Assembly: GCF_014653695.1 (NCBI RefSeq) | Contig: NZ_BNAR01000004.1 | Span: 62,001-126,000, forward strand | Reading direction: 5' to 3' | Length of the DNA stretch: 64,000 bases | Source: Lentzea cavernae | Lineage (GTDB): Bacteria; Actinomycetota; Actinomycetes; Mycobacteriales; Pseudonocardiaceae | Shown here: piece by piece, positions 15,216 to 24,586 of the stretch | Layout: each line of letters starts with the position of its first letter | Position numbering within the stretch: the stretch's first letter is position 1 | Notes under the pieces: model-generated | What the model saw: the letters and a program-made list of their open reading frames with translations, nothing else | The model's database searches: none | What the model was told of the DNA's origin: nothing | Translations under genes and position numbers: made by a program

Positions 15216-18200
15216 ATGAGCCTCGCCCCTGACGAGGGACTTGTTTTCAAACTGCTGGGAATAATCGAGGTAGTCGGGTCGAAAGACCAGATATCGATGC
15301 CGCCGCGACGCCAGAGGACCGTGCTGAGCGCATTGTTGCTCGAAGCCAATCGCGTGGTCGGCATGGAGCAGTTGATCGACCTCGTGTGGGAGCACTCCCC
15401 GCCGTCGACAGCGCGAGCGCAGATCCAGATCTGCGTGTCCGCGCTCCGGCGGGAGTTCACGAGAGCCGGTGTCGACGCCCAGATCGAGACGCGCCAGCCG
15501 GGTTACCTGCTGCGCGTCGACGCGGACAAAATCGACGTCTTCCTGTTCGAACGCCGCGTCGCCAGTGCCGATCTCGCCGTGCGCCAGGGCCGCCCGGAGG
15601 AGGCTTCGACGGTGCTGCGCTCGGCGCTGGCCCTGTGGCGCGGACCGGCGCTCAGCGGGGCCGGTCCCACGTTGCAGAGCAAGGCTCTGCGACTCGACGA
15701 GAAACGTCTGTCGGCGCTGGAGAACTGCGTCGAGGTCGAATTGTCGCTCGGTCGCCACCACGCCCTCATCGGCGAATTGCACAGCATGGTGACCGAAAAC
15801 CCACTGCGAGAGCGCTCTCGCGGTCAGTTGATGCTCGCGCTCCACCGCTCCGGGCGGCAGTCCGAAGCCCTCGAGGTCTACCGCGCGGGCCGTGACCTGT
15901 TCATCGACCGCCTCGGTCTCGAACCGAGCGACCAGCTGCGCAGGCTCGAGACCGCGATCCTCACCGACGACAAGGTGCTGCGGCTCGACCAGGAGGAACC
16001 GGTTCCGGTCGCCACGCCCGTGGTCGTGTCACCGCACCAGCTCCCGGCCACGACCTCGGACTTCATCGGCCGCCAGGACCTGGTGGCGCGTGCCGAGAGC
16101 GTGCTGTCCGGCGACCAGATGACGATGCACGTCGTGAACATCTCGGGCAAGGCGGGCATCGGCAAGAGCGCTCTCGCGGTCCACGTGGCCCACCGCGTCG
16201 CCGCCGAGACCTACCCCGACGGTCAGCTCTACTGCGACCTGCGCGGTACCCAGGCACAACCGGCCACCCCGGCCGAGGTCCTCGGCCGCTTCCTCTCCGC
16301 GCTGGGCGCCGTGGGCTCGACGTTGCCCGACGGCGTCGACGAACGCGCGGACATGTACCGCAGCATGCTCGCGCACCGGCGCGTGCTGGTCGTCCTGGAC
16401 GACGCGGGCAGCGAATCGCAGGTGCACCAGCTGCTCCCGGGCTCGCCGACGTGCGGCGTCATCGTCACGAGCAGGGCCCGCCTGACCGGTCTCGCCGGAT
16501 CTCATTTGGTCGACGTCGACTGCATGAACTCCGACGACTCGCGGGAACTGCTGGGACGCATCATCGGCAGGCAGCGCCTGGAGAGCGAACCGGTCGCCGT
16601 GCCGGCGTTGATAGACATCGTGGGAGGGCTCCCACTGGCGCTGCGCATCATCGGCGCGCGCCTCGCCGCCCGCCCGCACTGGTCCCTCGCCTCGATGGTC
16701 AGCCGTCTCGCCGACGAACGCCATCGCCTCGACGAACTCGTGCACGGCGACATGGTCGTGCGCGCCAGCTTGTCGCTCACCTACGACAGCCTCGAACCCG
16801 ACGCGCGGCGGGTGATGCGGCTGATGTCGTTGCTCGAGGCGGAGAGCCTGCCCGTCTGGACGGCCACCGCCCTCACCGACGACCCCCACCGCGGTTTCGA
16901 CCTAGTCGAGCGCCTCGTCGACGCGCAGCTGCTGGACGTGGTGGGCAACGACGTCACCGGCATGCCGAGGTACCGCTTCCACGACCTGATCCGCCTGTAC
17001 GCCAAGGAACAGCTCACCGCGCACGAGGCCCCGGCCACGCAACTGGCGTCCGTGGAACGGGTCGCAGGGGGCTGGCTCGCGATGGCCGAGCAGGCGCACC
17101 GGCTCATCTACGGAGGCGACTTCACCCTGCTGCACGGCCGGGGGAAGCGCTGGCAGCCCCGCGCGCCGTACCTCGACCAGGTGCTGCAGGACCCGATGGG
17201 CTGGCTGGAGAGCGAGCGCCCGAACCTCTGCGCGGCCGTCCTGCAGACCGCGGACGCGGGCCTGGACGAGCTCTGCTGGGACCTGGCGATGACGCTCGTG
17301 ACGCTGTTCGAGACCCGCAGCTGCTTCGACGACTGGCAGCACACGCACGAACGCGCCCTGGACGCCGTGCGCAAGGCGGGCAACAAGCGCGGCACCGCGG
17401 CCCTGCTGTGCTCGCTCGGTTCGTTGCACCACAGCCAACGGCGCATGGACGCCTCCCGCGCCGCGCTGGAACCCGCCCTGCAGCTGTTCACCGAGCTCGA
17501 CGACACCCACGGGCTGGCGCTGACCCGCCGCAACCTCGGGCTGCTGGAGTACAACGAAGGACGCCCCGAGGTCTCGCGGCAGATCTTCGAGCAGTCGCTG
17601 GCCGGCTTCACGCGGGTCGGCGACGTCATCGGCCAGGCCCACGTCGTGTCGCAGCTCGCGCAGCTGTCGCTCGACCGCGGCGAGCACGAACTGGCGTTCG
17701 GTCAGCTGGGCGACGCCCTCGACATGTGCCGCGAGATCTCCAGCCCGCGCGTGGAGGCCCAGGTGCTGTACCGCCTCGGCGGCGCGATGCTCGCCCAGGG
17801 CCGGTACGAGCAGGCGCAGCACCTCATCACGTCGGTGCTCACGATGGTGCAGCGCTCCGGCGACACCGTGGGCGAGAGCTACGCCCTGCACTCGCTCGGC
17901 CTGATCCACGGCCGCATGCGCATGTTCGCGGAGGCCGGTCGGCTGCTGCGGCGCGCGATCCGGCTGTGCGAGGAGAACCTCGACCGGCTCGGGGCCGCGC
18001 GCATCCAGCTGGACCTCGCCCAGCTGGTGTCGCAGCGCGGGGACACGTTCTACGCGGTCGCCATCGTGGAGCAGGCCATGACGACGTTCCAGGAGCTGCG
18101 GCTCGCGTTGTGGGAGAGCAAGGCGCTGGCTGTGCTGGAGAAGATCACGGTGGAGAACTCGCTGTCGGCCGCGGGCACGTCGAACGGCGGCACGGCTTAG
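15216..18200 (+). CDS. AfsR-type SARP regulator (HTH-BTAD-NB-ARC-TPR)
   Basis: The 994-residue protein has an N-terminal OmpR-like winged helix (PPRRQRTVLSALLLEANRVV, then QIQICVSALRREF), a BTAD domain to about residue 260, and an NB-ARC ATPase (Walker A SGKAGIGKSALAV near 310-320; Walker B VLVVLDDAG near 390; GLPLALRIIG). The C-terminal half from about residue 700 is a TPR array (repeated LCSLGSLHHSQ, RRNLGLLEYNEG, LYRLGGAMLAQGRYEQA, LHSLGLIHGR). This full-length AfsR layout is a global/pathway activator of secondary metabolism. It lies between the other SARP and the cluster's acyl-activating enzyme, so it probably controls the PKS genes. No clear terminator was seen after it. Confidence 0.92.
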   Translation: MSLAPDEGLVFKLLGIIEVVGSKDQISMPPRRQRTVLSALLLEANRVVGMEQLIDLVWEHSPPSTARAQIQICVSALRREFTRAGVDAQIETRQPGYLLRVDADKIDVFLFERRVASADLAVRQGRPEEASTVLRSALALWRGPALSGAGPTLQSKALRLDEKRLSALENCVEVELSLGRHHALIGELHSMVTENPLRERSRGQLMLALHRSGRQSEALEVYRAGRDLFIDRLGLEPSDQLRRLETAILTDDKVLRLDQEEPVPVATPVVVSPHQLPATTSDFIGRQDLVARAESVLSGDQMTMHVVNISGKAGIGKSALAVHVAHRVAAETYPDGQLYCDLRGTQAQPATPAEVLGRFLSALGAVGSTLPDGVDERADMYRSMLAHRRVLVVLDDAGSESQVHQLLPGSPTCGVIVTSRARLTGLAGSHLVDVDCMNSDDSRELLGRIIGRQRLESEPVAVPALIDIVGGLPLALRIIGARLAARPHWSLASMVSRLADERHRLDELVHGDMVVRASLSLTYDSLEPDARRVMRLMSLLEAESLPVWTATALTDDPHRGFDLVERLVDAQLLDVVGNDVTGMPRYRFHDLIRLYAKEQLTAHEAPATQLASVERVAGGWLAMAEQAHRLIYGGDFTLLHGRGKRWQPRAPYLDQVLQDPMGWLESERPNLCAAVLQTADAGLDELCWDLAMTLVTLFETRSCFDDWQHTHERALDAVRKAGNKRGTAALLCSLGSLHHSQRRMDASRAALEPALQLFTELDDTHGLALTRRNLGLLEYNEGRPEVSRQIFEQSLAGFTRVGDVIGQAHVVSQLAQLSLDRGEHELAFGQLGDALDMCREISSPRVEAQVLYRLGGAMLAQGRYEQAQHLITSVLTMVQRSGDTVGESYALHSLGLIHGRMRMFAEAGRLLRRAIRLCEENLDRLGAARIQLDLAQLVSQRGDTFYAVAIVEQAMTTFQELRLALWESKALAVLEKITVENSLSAAGTSNGGTA

Positions 18201-18450
18201 GTCGTTCCGCAGCGCAGCGTCAGGCGGTGAGGTGCCGCAGGATCGCGGCGAGGGACCGCTCACGTGGCTGAACGGCGTCCGGTGAGAGCCCCGCCCATCT
18301 CGGCGTGCTCCAGCGGGGGACTGGCGTGGCGGCGGTGAACACGCGCGCGTAATTCACCACTCGGTCCGGCGGTTACCGCGCAGTGGGCGGGAGGTGGCGT
18401 TCAACGCAATACCCTCTTTTACAATAGTCGCTTGGGAGGAGTTTGATCCG

Positions 18451-19860
18451 ATGTCGGCAAAATTGTTCGCCCCGGACGTCACTCTTACATTCGAAGAGCT
18501 CGAACAACGTGCCCTGTGCACCGCGGACGTGCTGCGTGACCAGGGGCTGGGCCTCGGCGACCGCGTCCTGCTGAAGGTCGACAATTCCGTTTCCTACCTC
18601 AGCACGCTTTTGGCGCTGATGCACGTGGGCGCGTCGGTGGTGCTCGTCGACCACCAGCAGAAGTCCGATGACACGACACAGGCCTGCGTTCGTTCATCGG
18701 TGAAGATGGTCATCGTCGACGACGACGCTCCCATTTCGAACGACCAGGAGTTCGTCCACTGCTACGAATTGGCGGTCGGCGCGTGCGGACGGGTGCCGAC
18801 CGACTCGGCGCTCGACTTCTCCGCGTGGTGCCGGCTGCCGGACAGCATCATCATGTGGTCGTCCGGCTCGACCGGCGAGCCCAAGGGGGTCGTGAAGAAC
18901 GGCGGCCGGTTCCTGAAGAACCTGCAGCGCAACGCGGATCTCGTCGGGCACCGTTCCGACGACGTCCTGCTGCCGTTGTTGCCGTTCAACCACCAGTACG
19001 GGATCTCGATGATCCTCATCGCGTGGCTCGTGCGGTGCTCGCTGGTCATCGCGCCGTACCGCAGGCTGGACCGCGCGCTGCGGCTCGCCGGAATGGTGGG
19101 CGCGACCGTGGTCGACGCGACTCCCGCCACCTACAAGAGCATCCTGAACATCGTGGACAGGCGCAGCGCGTTCGTCGGCACCTTCAGCGACGTCCGCATG
19201 CTGTGCAGCGGTGCCGCGCCACTCGACCCGGCCCTGTCCCGGCAGGCGCTCGACGTGTACGGCCTGCCGTTGCTGGATTCCTACGGCAGCACCGAGATGG
19301 GCAACGTCGCGTTCGCGACGCCGGACAACCCGGTCGGCACGGGGCGGCCGGTCGAGGGCATCTCGGTGCGGATCCGCGGCGAGAACGGCGCCTTGCTCCC
19401 CGCAGGTGAGATCGGTGAGATCGAGGTGCTCGACCCGGACCTCATGGAGGGGTACCTCGGGCCGGACGGCACGGTGACGCCGGTAGCGCGGGAGTGGTAC
19501 GCCACCAACGACTTCGGCTACCTCGACCCCGCCGGGAACCTGTTCGTGGCCGGCCGCAAGACGGCCGTGCACCGCAACGGGTACACGCTGCACCCCGAGA
19601 TCATCGAGCACACGCTGGCCGCACAGGGCTGCGTCGCGATGATCGTGGCGTTGCCGTGTGATCGACGGGGCTCGACGCTCGTGTTCTACGTGGAGGACGA
19701 GCAGAAGCGCGAGCCGGCCCACTGGCGCGACCTGATCAACTCCGTCCTGCCGAAGTACGAGCAGCCGAACCGGGTGAGCGTGCTCGAGCGGTTCCCGTTG
19801 AACCGCAACGGGAAGCCGAACCGCAAAGAGCTCGAACAACTGGCACTCGCGGAGAACTAG
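18451..19860 (+). CDS. AMP-forming acyl-activating enzyme (CoA/ACP ligase)
   Basis: The 469-residue protein is an ANL-superfamily adenylate-forming enzyme: P-loop MWSSGSTGEPKGVV near residue 140, LPFNHQYGISMI, ATPATYKSIL, DSYGSTEMG (A5), YATNDFGYLDPAGN (A7) and the C-terminal RNGKPNRKEL with the catalytic Lys (A10). All core motifs are present, so it should be active. It is shorter than typical acyl-CoA ligases (about 520) mainly at the N-terminus. GGAGGA lies 9-10 nt before the ATG. In a PKS cluster the likely role is activating a carboxylic acid starter or tailoring acid for loading on CoA or an ACP. The PKS loading region lies outside the window, so the substrate is unknown. Confidence 0.87.
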   Translation: MSAKLFAPDVTLTFEELEQRALCTADVLRDQGLGLGDRVLLKVDNSVSYLSTLLALMHVGASVVLVDHQQKSDDTTQACVRSSVKMVIVDDDAPISNDQEFVHCYELAVGACGRVPTDSALDFSAWCRLPDSIIMWSSGSTGEPKGVVKNGGRFLKNLQRNADLVGHRSDDVLLPLLPFNHQYGISMILIAWLVRCSLVIAPYRRLDRALRLAGMVGATVVDATPATYKSILNIVDRRSAFVGTFSDVRMLCSGAAPLDPALSRQALDVYGLPLLDSYGSTEMGNVAFATPDNPVGTGRPVEGISVRIRGENGALLPAGEIGEIEVLDPDLMEGYLGPDGTVTPVAREWYATNDFGYLDPAGNLFVAGRKTAVHRNGYTLHPEIIEHTLAAQGCVAMIVALPCDRRGSTLVFYVEDEQKREPAHWRDLINSVLPKYEQPNRVSVLERFPLNRNGKPNRKELEQLALAEN

Positions 19861-20392
19861 AGGCACTCGGAGTTCGTCCGCACCGGGCCAGGTCGTCGAG
19901 GGCGATGGCGGAGCAGGCCGCTCGCCCCTCCGCCATTGCCCGACGCGCGTGGGTGGACAGCCCGGGTCCACGAGCCGCAAGCGGGCCGCATGCAGTCGAA
20001 ATTCGGATGGCCGGTCGAGCGAACTGCCGGTGGACGCCTTTCTCGCGTACCCCGCCGGCGTGCTCCTGGCCTCGATCATCGCAGGTGGCCGGGCACGGCC
20101 CCCTCGATGACGCGTGCATCGCGCCGAGTGCGGGACTTCCGGTCGCGCCGTGTCCGACTCCGGCGCGCACTGTCCGGTTCGACCGGAATCAACAGGTCCG
20201 GTGACGCCGTTCGGGCGTACGGATGCGACGATGTGGACGCACGCGGGTCATCATCCGGAGTGGATCAGAAGTCGCACAGCGCGAACCGGGCGGAAACCGG
20301 GCGAGTTATCACGGGTGTGCGGTATCGGCTGCCCCGTTTCCCGGGTGTTTCATTCAGATCGTGAGCCCGAACCGGCAACTCTCGGACCGCGC
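19861..20392. other. Intergenic region before the AhpD-fold gene
   Basis: These 532 bp carry no open frame that looks like a real gene: codon bias is poor in all frames and no ribosome site leads a sensible protein. It presumably holds the promoter of the AhpD-fold gene. No clear hairpin or repeat was seen. Confidence 0.45.
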
Positions 20393-20899
20393 ATGATCAG
20401 CCACCCGACCCAGAACGCCGGCACGGTCGCCGACCTGATGGCGGACTCCCCGGCGCTGATCAACGCGTTCTTCTCCGCGTACGGTCACTTCTGCGACGAA
20501 GGCACTTTCGCCCCGGACGAGCGGCAGGTCCTGTTGCTGTCCAACGCGGTCGCCAACCGCAGCGAGTGGGCGGTCGCGTTCCACACGCTGGAGGCCCTCA
20601 CCGAGGGTGTCGAGCCGTCCGCGGTGGAGGCGATCCGCCAGGGCATGCTGCCGAAGAACCCGCGCATGGCGGCGCTGTCCTCGTTCACCCAGTCGGTGAT
20701 CGAGCTGCGCGGACAGGTGGACGACGCGGAGCTGGCGGCCTTCCAGGCGGCCGGCTTCACGGGCGAGCAGGTCCTGGAGGTGATCGCGGGAGTGGCTGTC
20801 TCGACGATGTCGAACTACCTCGCGAACATCGCACGTCCACCGCTGGAGGACGCGGTACTGCCCCACTCCTGGAACGCCAGTGAGTCGATGGGTTTCTAG
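20393..20899 (+). CDS. Carboxymuconolactone decarboxylase/AhpD-fold protein without the CxxC pair
   Basis: The 168-residue protein has the all-helical AhpD/CMD fold: LINAFFSAYGHF, FAPDERQVLLLSNAVANRSEWAVAFHT, and C-terminal EQVLEVIAGVAVSTMSNYLANI. In AhpD-like peroxidases the segment is NxCxYCxxxH; here it reads NRSEWAVAFH, so both reactive Cys are Ser and Ala while the His remains. Disulfide peroxidase chemistry is therefore not expected. CMD-fold proteins without cysteines occur in biosynthetic clusters as decarboxylase- or cyclase-type enzymes, but the reaction here is unknown. The ribosome site is weak. It is convergent with the leftward PKS operon and probably belongs to the cluster. Confidence 0.8.
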   Translation: MISHPTQNAGTVADLMADSPALINAFFSAYGHFCDEGTFAPDERQVLLLSNAVANRSEWAVAFHTLEALTEGVEPSAVEAIRQGMLPKNPRMAALSSFTQSVIELRGQVDDAELAAFQAAGFTGEQVLEVIAGVAVSTMSNYLANIARPPLEDAVLPHSWNASESMGF

Positions 20900-21005
20900 A
20901 ACCCGGTGCGCCCTCGACGGGGAGAGCCCGGACCGGCCACGAACTGAGCCGCCGACACCGGAGGCGGTGAAGCCAGCGGCGTCGGCGGCAGTCCAGCGGT
21001 GCGCT

Positions 21006-21266
21006 TCACTCGGCGACGCGAGTGCGTCCGATCCAGCGGAACACCACCGCGGTGCGCTCGTCGAGTGCGGCGCCGTCGCGTTCGAAGTGCTCGTGCCCGC
21101 CGTAGTGCGGGATCTTGACCTTCTTCTCCTCGCGGTGCACGCGTTGTGCCCGCGTCTCCTGCGGCAGGTCGGCCGGGCCGCCGTGCAACACGGCGTCGAC
21201 GAGGTAGCCGGCGCTGCCGTCGACGGGGAAAGCAGTGTCGATGTTGGTCTGCACAACCTCGGTCAT
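21006..21266 (-). CDS. DUF5988 family protein
   Basis: The 86-residue protein includes DGSAGYLVDAVLHGGPADLP, KVKIPHYGGHEHFER and AVVFRWIGRTRVAE. The combination of an HGGPADLP turn and a YGGHEHFE segment is what I recognise as DUF5988, a small actinobacterial family often found at the edges of polyketide and nonribosomal peptide clusters and without known function. GAAGGGA precedes the ATG. It is the last gene of the leftward block, 77 nt after the type II thioesterase. Confidence 0.8.
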   Translation of the reverse strand: MTEVVQTNIDTAFPVDGSAGYLVDAVLHGGPADLPQETRAQRVHREEKKVKIPHYGGHEHFERDGAALDERTAVVFRWIGRTRVAE

Positions 21267-21343
21267 GGTGGGATCCCTTCGCTACGGTCGTGAACTTCGC
21301 CTGCGACGTCCTCACTGCTGCTTGCCAGAGCTCCGGCTGCGAC

Positions 21344-22087
21344 TCAGCCGGACAGCCTCGTCCGGACGACCTCCACGACCTCCTGCACTCGGGTGTCGAG
21401 GTAGAAGTGGCCGCCGGGGTAGGTGAACAGCGCCGAATCCGCGGACAGCTCCTGCCACGCGGCCAGTTCGGCCTCGTCGGCGCGGGGGTCGCCGATCCCG
21501 CCGAGCACCGTCAGGGGAAACGGCAACGGCGGTCCGGGGACGTGCCGGTAGGTCTCGTTGACCGTCAGGTCCGCGCGCAGCAACGGGAGGAACATCTCCA
21601 GCAGCGAGCGTTCCTTCAGCAGCACGTCCGGAAGGCCGCCGAGCGCACGCAACTCCTGGACGAGGTCGTCGGTGGGCAGCGCGCGCAGTTCCCTGCGGGT
21701 GTTGGGCAGCTGGGGCGCCGGCCTCCCCGACACGAACAGGTGCCGGGGCGGTGGTCCTCCCCGCTCGACGATCCGCCGGGCCACCAGGTAGGCGACCAGG
21801 GCGCCGACGCTGTGCCCGAACAGGGCGTAGTCGCCGGTGAGCTCCGGGCCCAGCCCGCCGATCACGTCGTCGGCGAGCGCGTCGGGATCGTGGTGCGGGG
21901 TCTCCCGCCCTCGAGCCGCGCGGCCGGGGAGCTGCACCGGGAGGATCGTCAGGTCATCGCCACCCGTGCCACGCCAGCCGGCGTACACCGCCGCGCTGGC
22001 ACCCGCGTGCGGGAAGCAGAACAACCGGGTCCCGGTTCCGGTGCTGCCGTAGGGCAACCAGTGCTGTGTCGTGCTCGCCGTGGTCAT
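21344..22087 (-). CDS. Type II (discrete) thioesterase
   Basis: The 247-residue alpha/beta hydrolase has RLFCFPHAGASAAVYAGW at the N-terminus, the nucleophile elbow FGHSVGALVAYLVA (Ser about residue 89), and YPGGHFYL near the C-terminus (catalytic His), which is the RifR/SrfAD-type editing thioesterase pattern. Such enzymes strip stalled or mis-primed acyl groups from carrier proteins. Its ATG overlaps the FkbH-like stop in an ATGA quartet, so it is translationally coupled. It occupies the place where related clusters often have the O-methyltransferase of the extender pathway. Because no PKS in view ends in a thioesterase domain, a role in product release cannot be excluded. Confidence 0.92.
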   Translation of the reverse strand: MTTASTTQHWLPYGSTGTGTRLFCFPHAGASAAVYAGWRGTGGDDLTILPVQLPGRAARGRETPHHDPDALADDVIGGLGPELTGDYALFGHSVGALVAYLVARRIVERGGPPPRHLFVSGRPAPQLPNTRRELRALPTDDLVQELRALGGLPDVLLKERSLLEMFLPLLRADLTVNETYRHVPGPPLPFPLTVLGGIGDPRADEAELAAWQELSADSALFTYPGGHFYLDTRVQEVVEVVRTRLSG

Positions 22088-23145
22088 TCGACGACCACCT
22101 CCAGGTACGCGGGCGGCGGCTGGATCTGCTCGAGGCTCGACTCCAGCACCAGGCGGTTGTCGTCGCGGACGAGCTCGCTGAAGCCCGCGAACGCGTAGGT
22201 CACGTACATGACCCGGTTGCGCCCGGTCTCGACGAAGTCCGCCCGCAGCCGGGCACCGTCCTCCTTCGCCAGCCGCATCACGTGGTTGAGCAGCACCGTG
22301 CCGACACCGCGGGCCATCACGCGGCACGACATCAGCATCATGCGGAGGTGCCACGCGGGCTGCCCGCGTTCCACGAGCGCGAGGCCGATCTTGCCGTAGC
22401 CGCCGTACTTGTCGGTCAGCGACGCGACCAGCAGCAGGTGGTCGGGCGAGGTGCGCAGCGCGTCGAGTTCGTCGTAGGAGTAGGTGCGGCCGGTCGAGTT
22501 CAGCTGGTTGGTGCGCACGGTCAGCTCCTCCGCGCGCTGCAGGTCCTCCTGCTTGGCCCGGCTGATCGTGAACACCATGTCCAAAGTGGACAGGAACGCC
22601 TCGTTGGTGCCCGTGTAGTCGACCTCGGCCTGGTCGCGCACCACGGCCGCGCGGTAGAGGTCGCGGCGCACGCGGGACTCGTCGGTGACGAACCTCGGCT
22701 GGAACTCCTCCGAGGCCAGCTCCTGGGCGATCAGCGCGGTGTCGACGGTCTTCACGGCGGGAAGCGCGTGCGCGACCTCCTCCAGCTCGAACGGCTGGTC
22801 GTCGACGAACGCGATGGCGTCCAGCCCGATGTTGAGCTCCTTGGCGATCCGCTCGACCGACTGGGACTTGGGGTTCCAGTTGATCTGCGGGTACAGGAAG
22901 TACTCGTCGAGGCCTTCCGCCTTCAGCCGCGCCATGGCGGCGTCGTGGTCGTTGCGGCTGGCCACCGAGTGCAGGACCCCCAGGCGGTCGAGCCGCTTGA
23001 TCTCCTCCACCACCTCGGGACGCACGCGCACCGTGCCGTCCTCCAGCAGGGTGCCGTCCCACAACGTGTTGTCCAGGTCCCACACCACGCACTTGATGCG
23101 GCCGCGCTTCGGCTTGGCCGGAGCGGCGATGTCCGTCTGCGTCAC
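22084..23145 (-). CDS. fkbH: FkbH-like glyceryl-ACP synthase (HAD superfamily)
   Basis: The 353-residue protein begins with a HAD phosphatase-like domain (CVVWDLDNTLWDGTLL at about residues 19-34, the DxDxT nucleophile motif; AIAFVDDQPFELEEV) and ends with a GNAT-like domain. This two-domain layout is the FkbH family, which converts 1,3-bisphosphoglycerate to glyceryl-S-ACP, first step to methoxymalonyl- or hydroxymalonyl-ACP. Length is normal. The GTG start overlaps the acyl-CoA-dehydrogenase stop (GTGA), and the 3' end overlaps the thioesterase start. Its partners are the small ACP and the two dehydrogenases upstream. Confidence 0.92.
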   Translation of the reverse strand: MTQTDIAAPAKPKRGRIKCVVWDLDNTLWDGTLLEDGTVRVRPEVVEEIKRLDRLGVLHSVASRNDHDAAMARLKAEGLDEYFLYPQINWNPKSQSVERIAKELNIGLDAIAFVDDQPFELEEVAHALPAVKTVDTALIAQELASEEFQPRFVTDESRVRRDLYRAAVVRDQAEVDYTGTNEAFLSTLDMVFTISRAKQEDLQRAEELTVRTNQLNSTGRTYSYDELDALRTSPDHLLLVASLTDKYGGYGKIGLALVERGQPAWHLRMMLMSCRVMARGVGTVLLNHVMRLAKEDGARLRADFVETGRNRVMYVTYAFAGFSELVRDDNRLVLESSLEQIQPPPAYLEVVVE

Positions 23146-24281
23146 TGCGCCACCTCTCGATAGGCCTCGGCCGCGATCGTCAGCTCCTGCACCTGGGTGC
23201 TGCCCTCGATGACCTCGGTGACCTTGCTGTCCCGGTACAACCTCGCGACCGGGTGGTCGGGGCTGAACCCGTTGGCGCCGTGGATCTGCACCGCGTCGCC
23301 CGCGGCCTGCACGGCCGCCTTGGAGGCGTGGTACTTCGCCACCCACGTGGCCATGATCGTCGCCGGGTCGCCCGCGTCGTTGAGCGCGCCCGCCCTCTCG
23401 CACAGCAGCCGTCCCGCGTCGCGGGCCGTCACCATGCCGCTCATCATCTGCCGCACGTGCGGCAGGTCCCGCAGCGGAACACCGCCGGCGGACCGGACCG
23501 ACGTGTACTGCGCGCACGCGTCGATCGCGGCCCGGACGATGCCGACCGCACCGCACGCCACGCTGTAGCGGCCCAGGCCCAGGGCGTTGGTCATGACCGT
23601 TCCCGCCGCCCAGCCCTGCGGGCCGAGCAGAGCGGACGGTTCCAGGCGCACGCCGGTGAACTCGATCTCCGCCAGCATGCTCGCCGTGGTGCCCGACACG
23701 TGCGGCAGCGGGGTCACGCGGACACCCGGCCGGTCGGCCTCGACCAGGAAGGTGCACATGCCGCTGCCGGTCGACGCGAACACCATGAGGAGGTCCGCGA
23801 CCTGTCCGCCGGTGATCCACTTCTTCCTGCCGTTGAGGACCCAGCCGTCCTGGTCCCGCACCGCGGTGGTGCCCTCCGCGGTGGCGTCGCTGCCGCTGCG
23901 GTCGGGTTCGGTCAGGCAGAAGGCGCCGAGCTTCTCACCGCGGGCCAGCGCCCACAGCCACTTCTCCTGCTGCTCCTGGTCTCCCCAGCGGTGCACCGAC
24001 GCGCTGACCATCGAGTGCACGGTCAGGAGGCTGCGCAGGGAGGAGCAGCCGCGGCCGACCTCCTCGTGCACGCGGCCGAGCGTGACCATGTCCATGGCCT
24101 CGCCGCCGAACTCCGAGGGCAGGAACGGCGCCCACAGGCCCAGTTCGGCCACCCGGGACAGAACTTCCCACGGGATCCGCTCCGCGCGCTCGAAGGCGTT
24201 GGCGTGCGGTGCGATCTCCAGGTCGACGAACCGCCGGACCTCGACGAGGCCGGCCGGTCCGCTCCGCGTTTCCGCTTTCAT
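23142..24281 (-). CDS. fkbI: FkbI-like acyl-ACP dehydrogenase
   Basis: The 379-residue protein is an acyl-CoA-dehydrogenase-fold flavoprotein: LGLWAPFLPSEFGGEAMD at the N-terminus, FCLTEPDRSGSDATAEGTTA and WVLNGRKKWITGG in the middle, and C-terminal QIHGANGFSPDHPVARLYRDSKV followed by EVIEGSTQVQ. In methoxymalonyl pathways the FkbI protein oxidises the glycerate-derived ACP thioester together with the FkbK-type dehydrogenase; that role is inferred from context. I chose the ATG at 24281 because GGAG is 5 nt before it; a GTG one codon earlier is possible. It lies between the ACP (11-nt gap) and the FkbH-like gene (4-nt overlap). Confidence 0.9.
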   Translation of the reverse strand: MKAETRSGPAGLVEVRRFVDLEIAPHANAFERAERIPWEVLSRVAELGLWAPFLPSEFGGEAMDMVTLGRVHEEVGRGCSSLRSLLTVHSMVSASVHRWGDQEQQEKWLWALARGEKLGAFCLTEPDRSGSDATAEGTTAVRDQDGWVLNGRKKWITGGQVADLLMVFASTGSGMCTFLVEADRPGVRVTPLPHVSGTTASMLAEIEFTGVRLEPSALLGPQGWAAGTVMTNALGLGRYSVACGAVGIVRAAIDACAQYTSVRSAGGVPLRDLPHVRQMMSGMVTARDAGRLLCERAGALNDAGDPATIMATWVAKYHASKAAVQAAGDAVQIHGANGFSPDHPVARLYRDSKVTEVIEGSTQVQELTIAAEAYREVAQ

Positions 24282-24292
24282 CACCGCTCCGC

Positions 24293-24544
24293 TCAGCCCA
24301 CGGCGGCGGAGGTCTGCCGCGCCACCAGGTCGGCCATCAGGGCGACGGACCGGAAGTTGCCGAGGTGCAGCTCCTCGTTCGGGATGCGGGTGCCGAACGC
24401 CTTCTCGATGAACATCACCAGCTCCATCGCGAACAGGGAGTTCACGAAGCCGAGCGCGAAGATGTCCTCCTCGTCGGAGAACGTCACGTCGGGGAACTTG
24501 GTCGTGATGAAGGTGCGGATCTCAGTGCGGGCGTCGTTGGACAT
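24293..24544 (-). CDS. fkbJ: Discrete acyl carrier protein, FkbJ-like
   Basis: The 83-residue protein is a stand-alone ACP: IRTFITTKFPDVTFSDEEDI, then FALGFVNSLFAMELVMFIEK, where the Ser in GFVNSL is the phosphopantetheine site (family pattern G-x-x-x-S-L). It carries the C3 unit from glyceryl to oxygenated malonyl during extender synthesis. Its place between the FkbK- and FkbI-like genes matches the order in ansamitocin-type clusters. With no ACP in the neighbouring KS-AT protein, it may also be that protein's direct acyl donor. Confidence 0.92.
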   Translation of the reverse strand: MSNDARTEIRTFITTKFPDVTFSDEEDIFALGFVNSLFAMELVMFIEKAFGTRIPNEELHLGNFRSVALMADLVARQTSAAVG

Positions 24545-24586
24545 CTCTGGACCTTTCTCGGCTGGAAATCAGGAAGCGGGGCGAGA

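Noticed and set aside
19736..20170. A 144-codon minus-strand frame in the gap after the acyl-activating enzyme
   Set aside because: It overlaps the 3' end of a clear gene, has no ribosome site or family, and its composition looks like noise.
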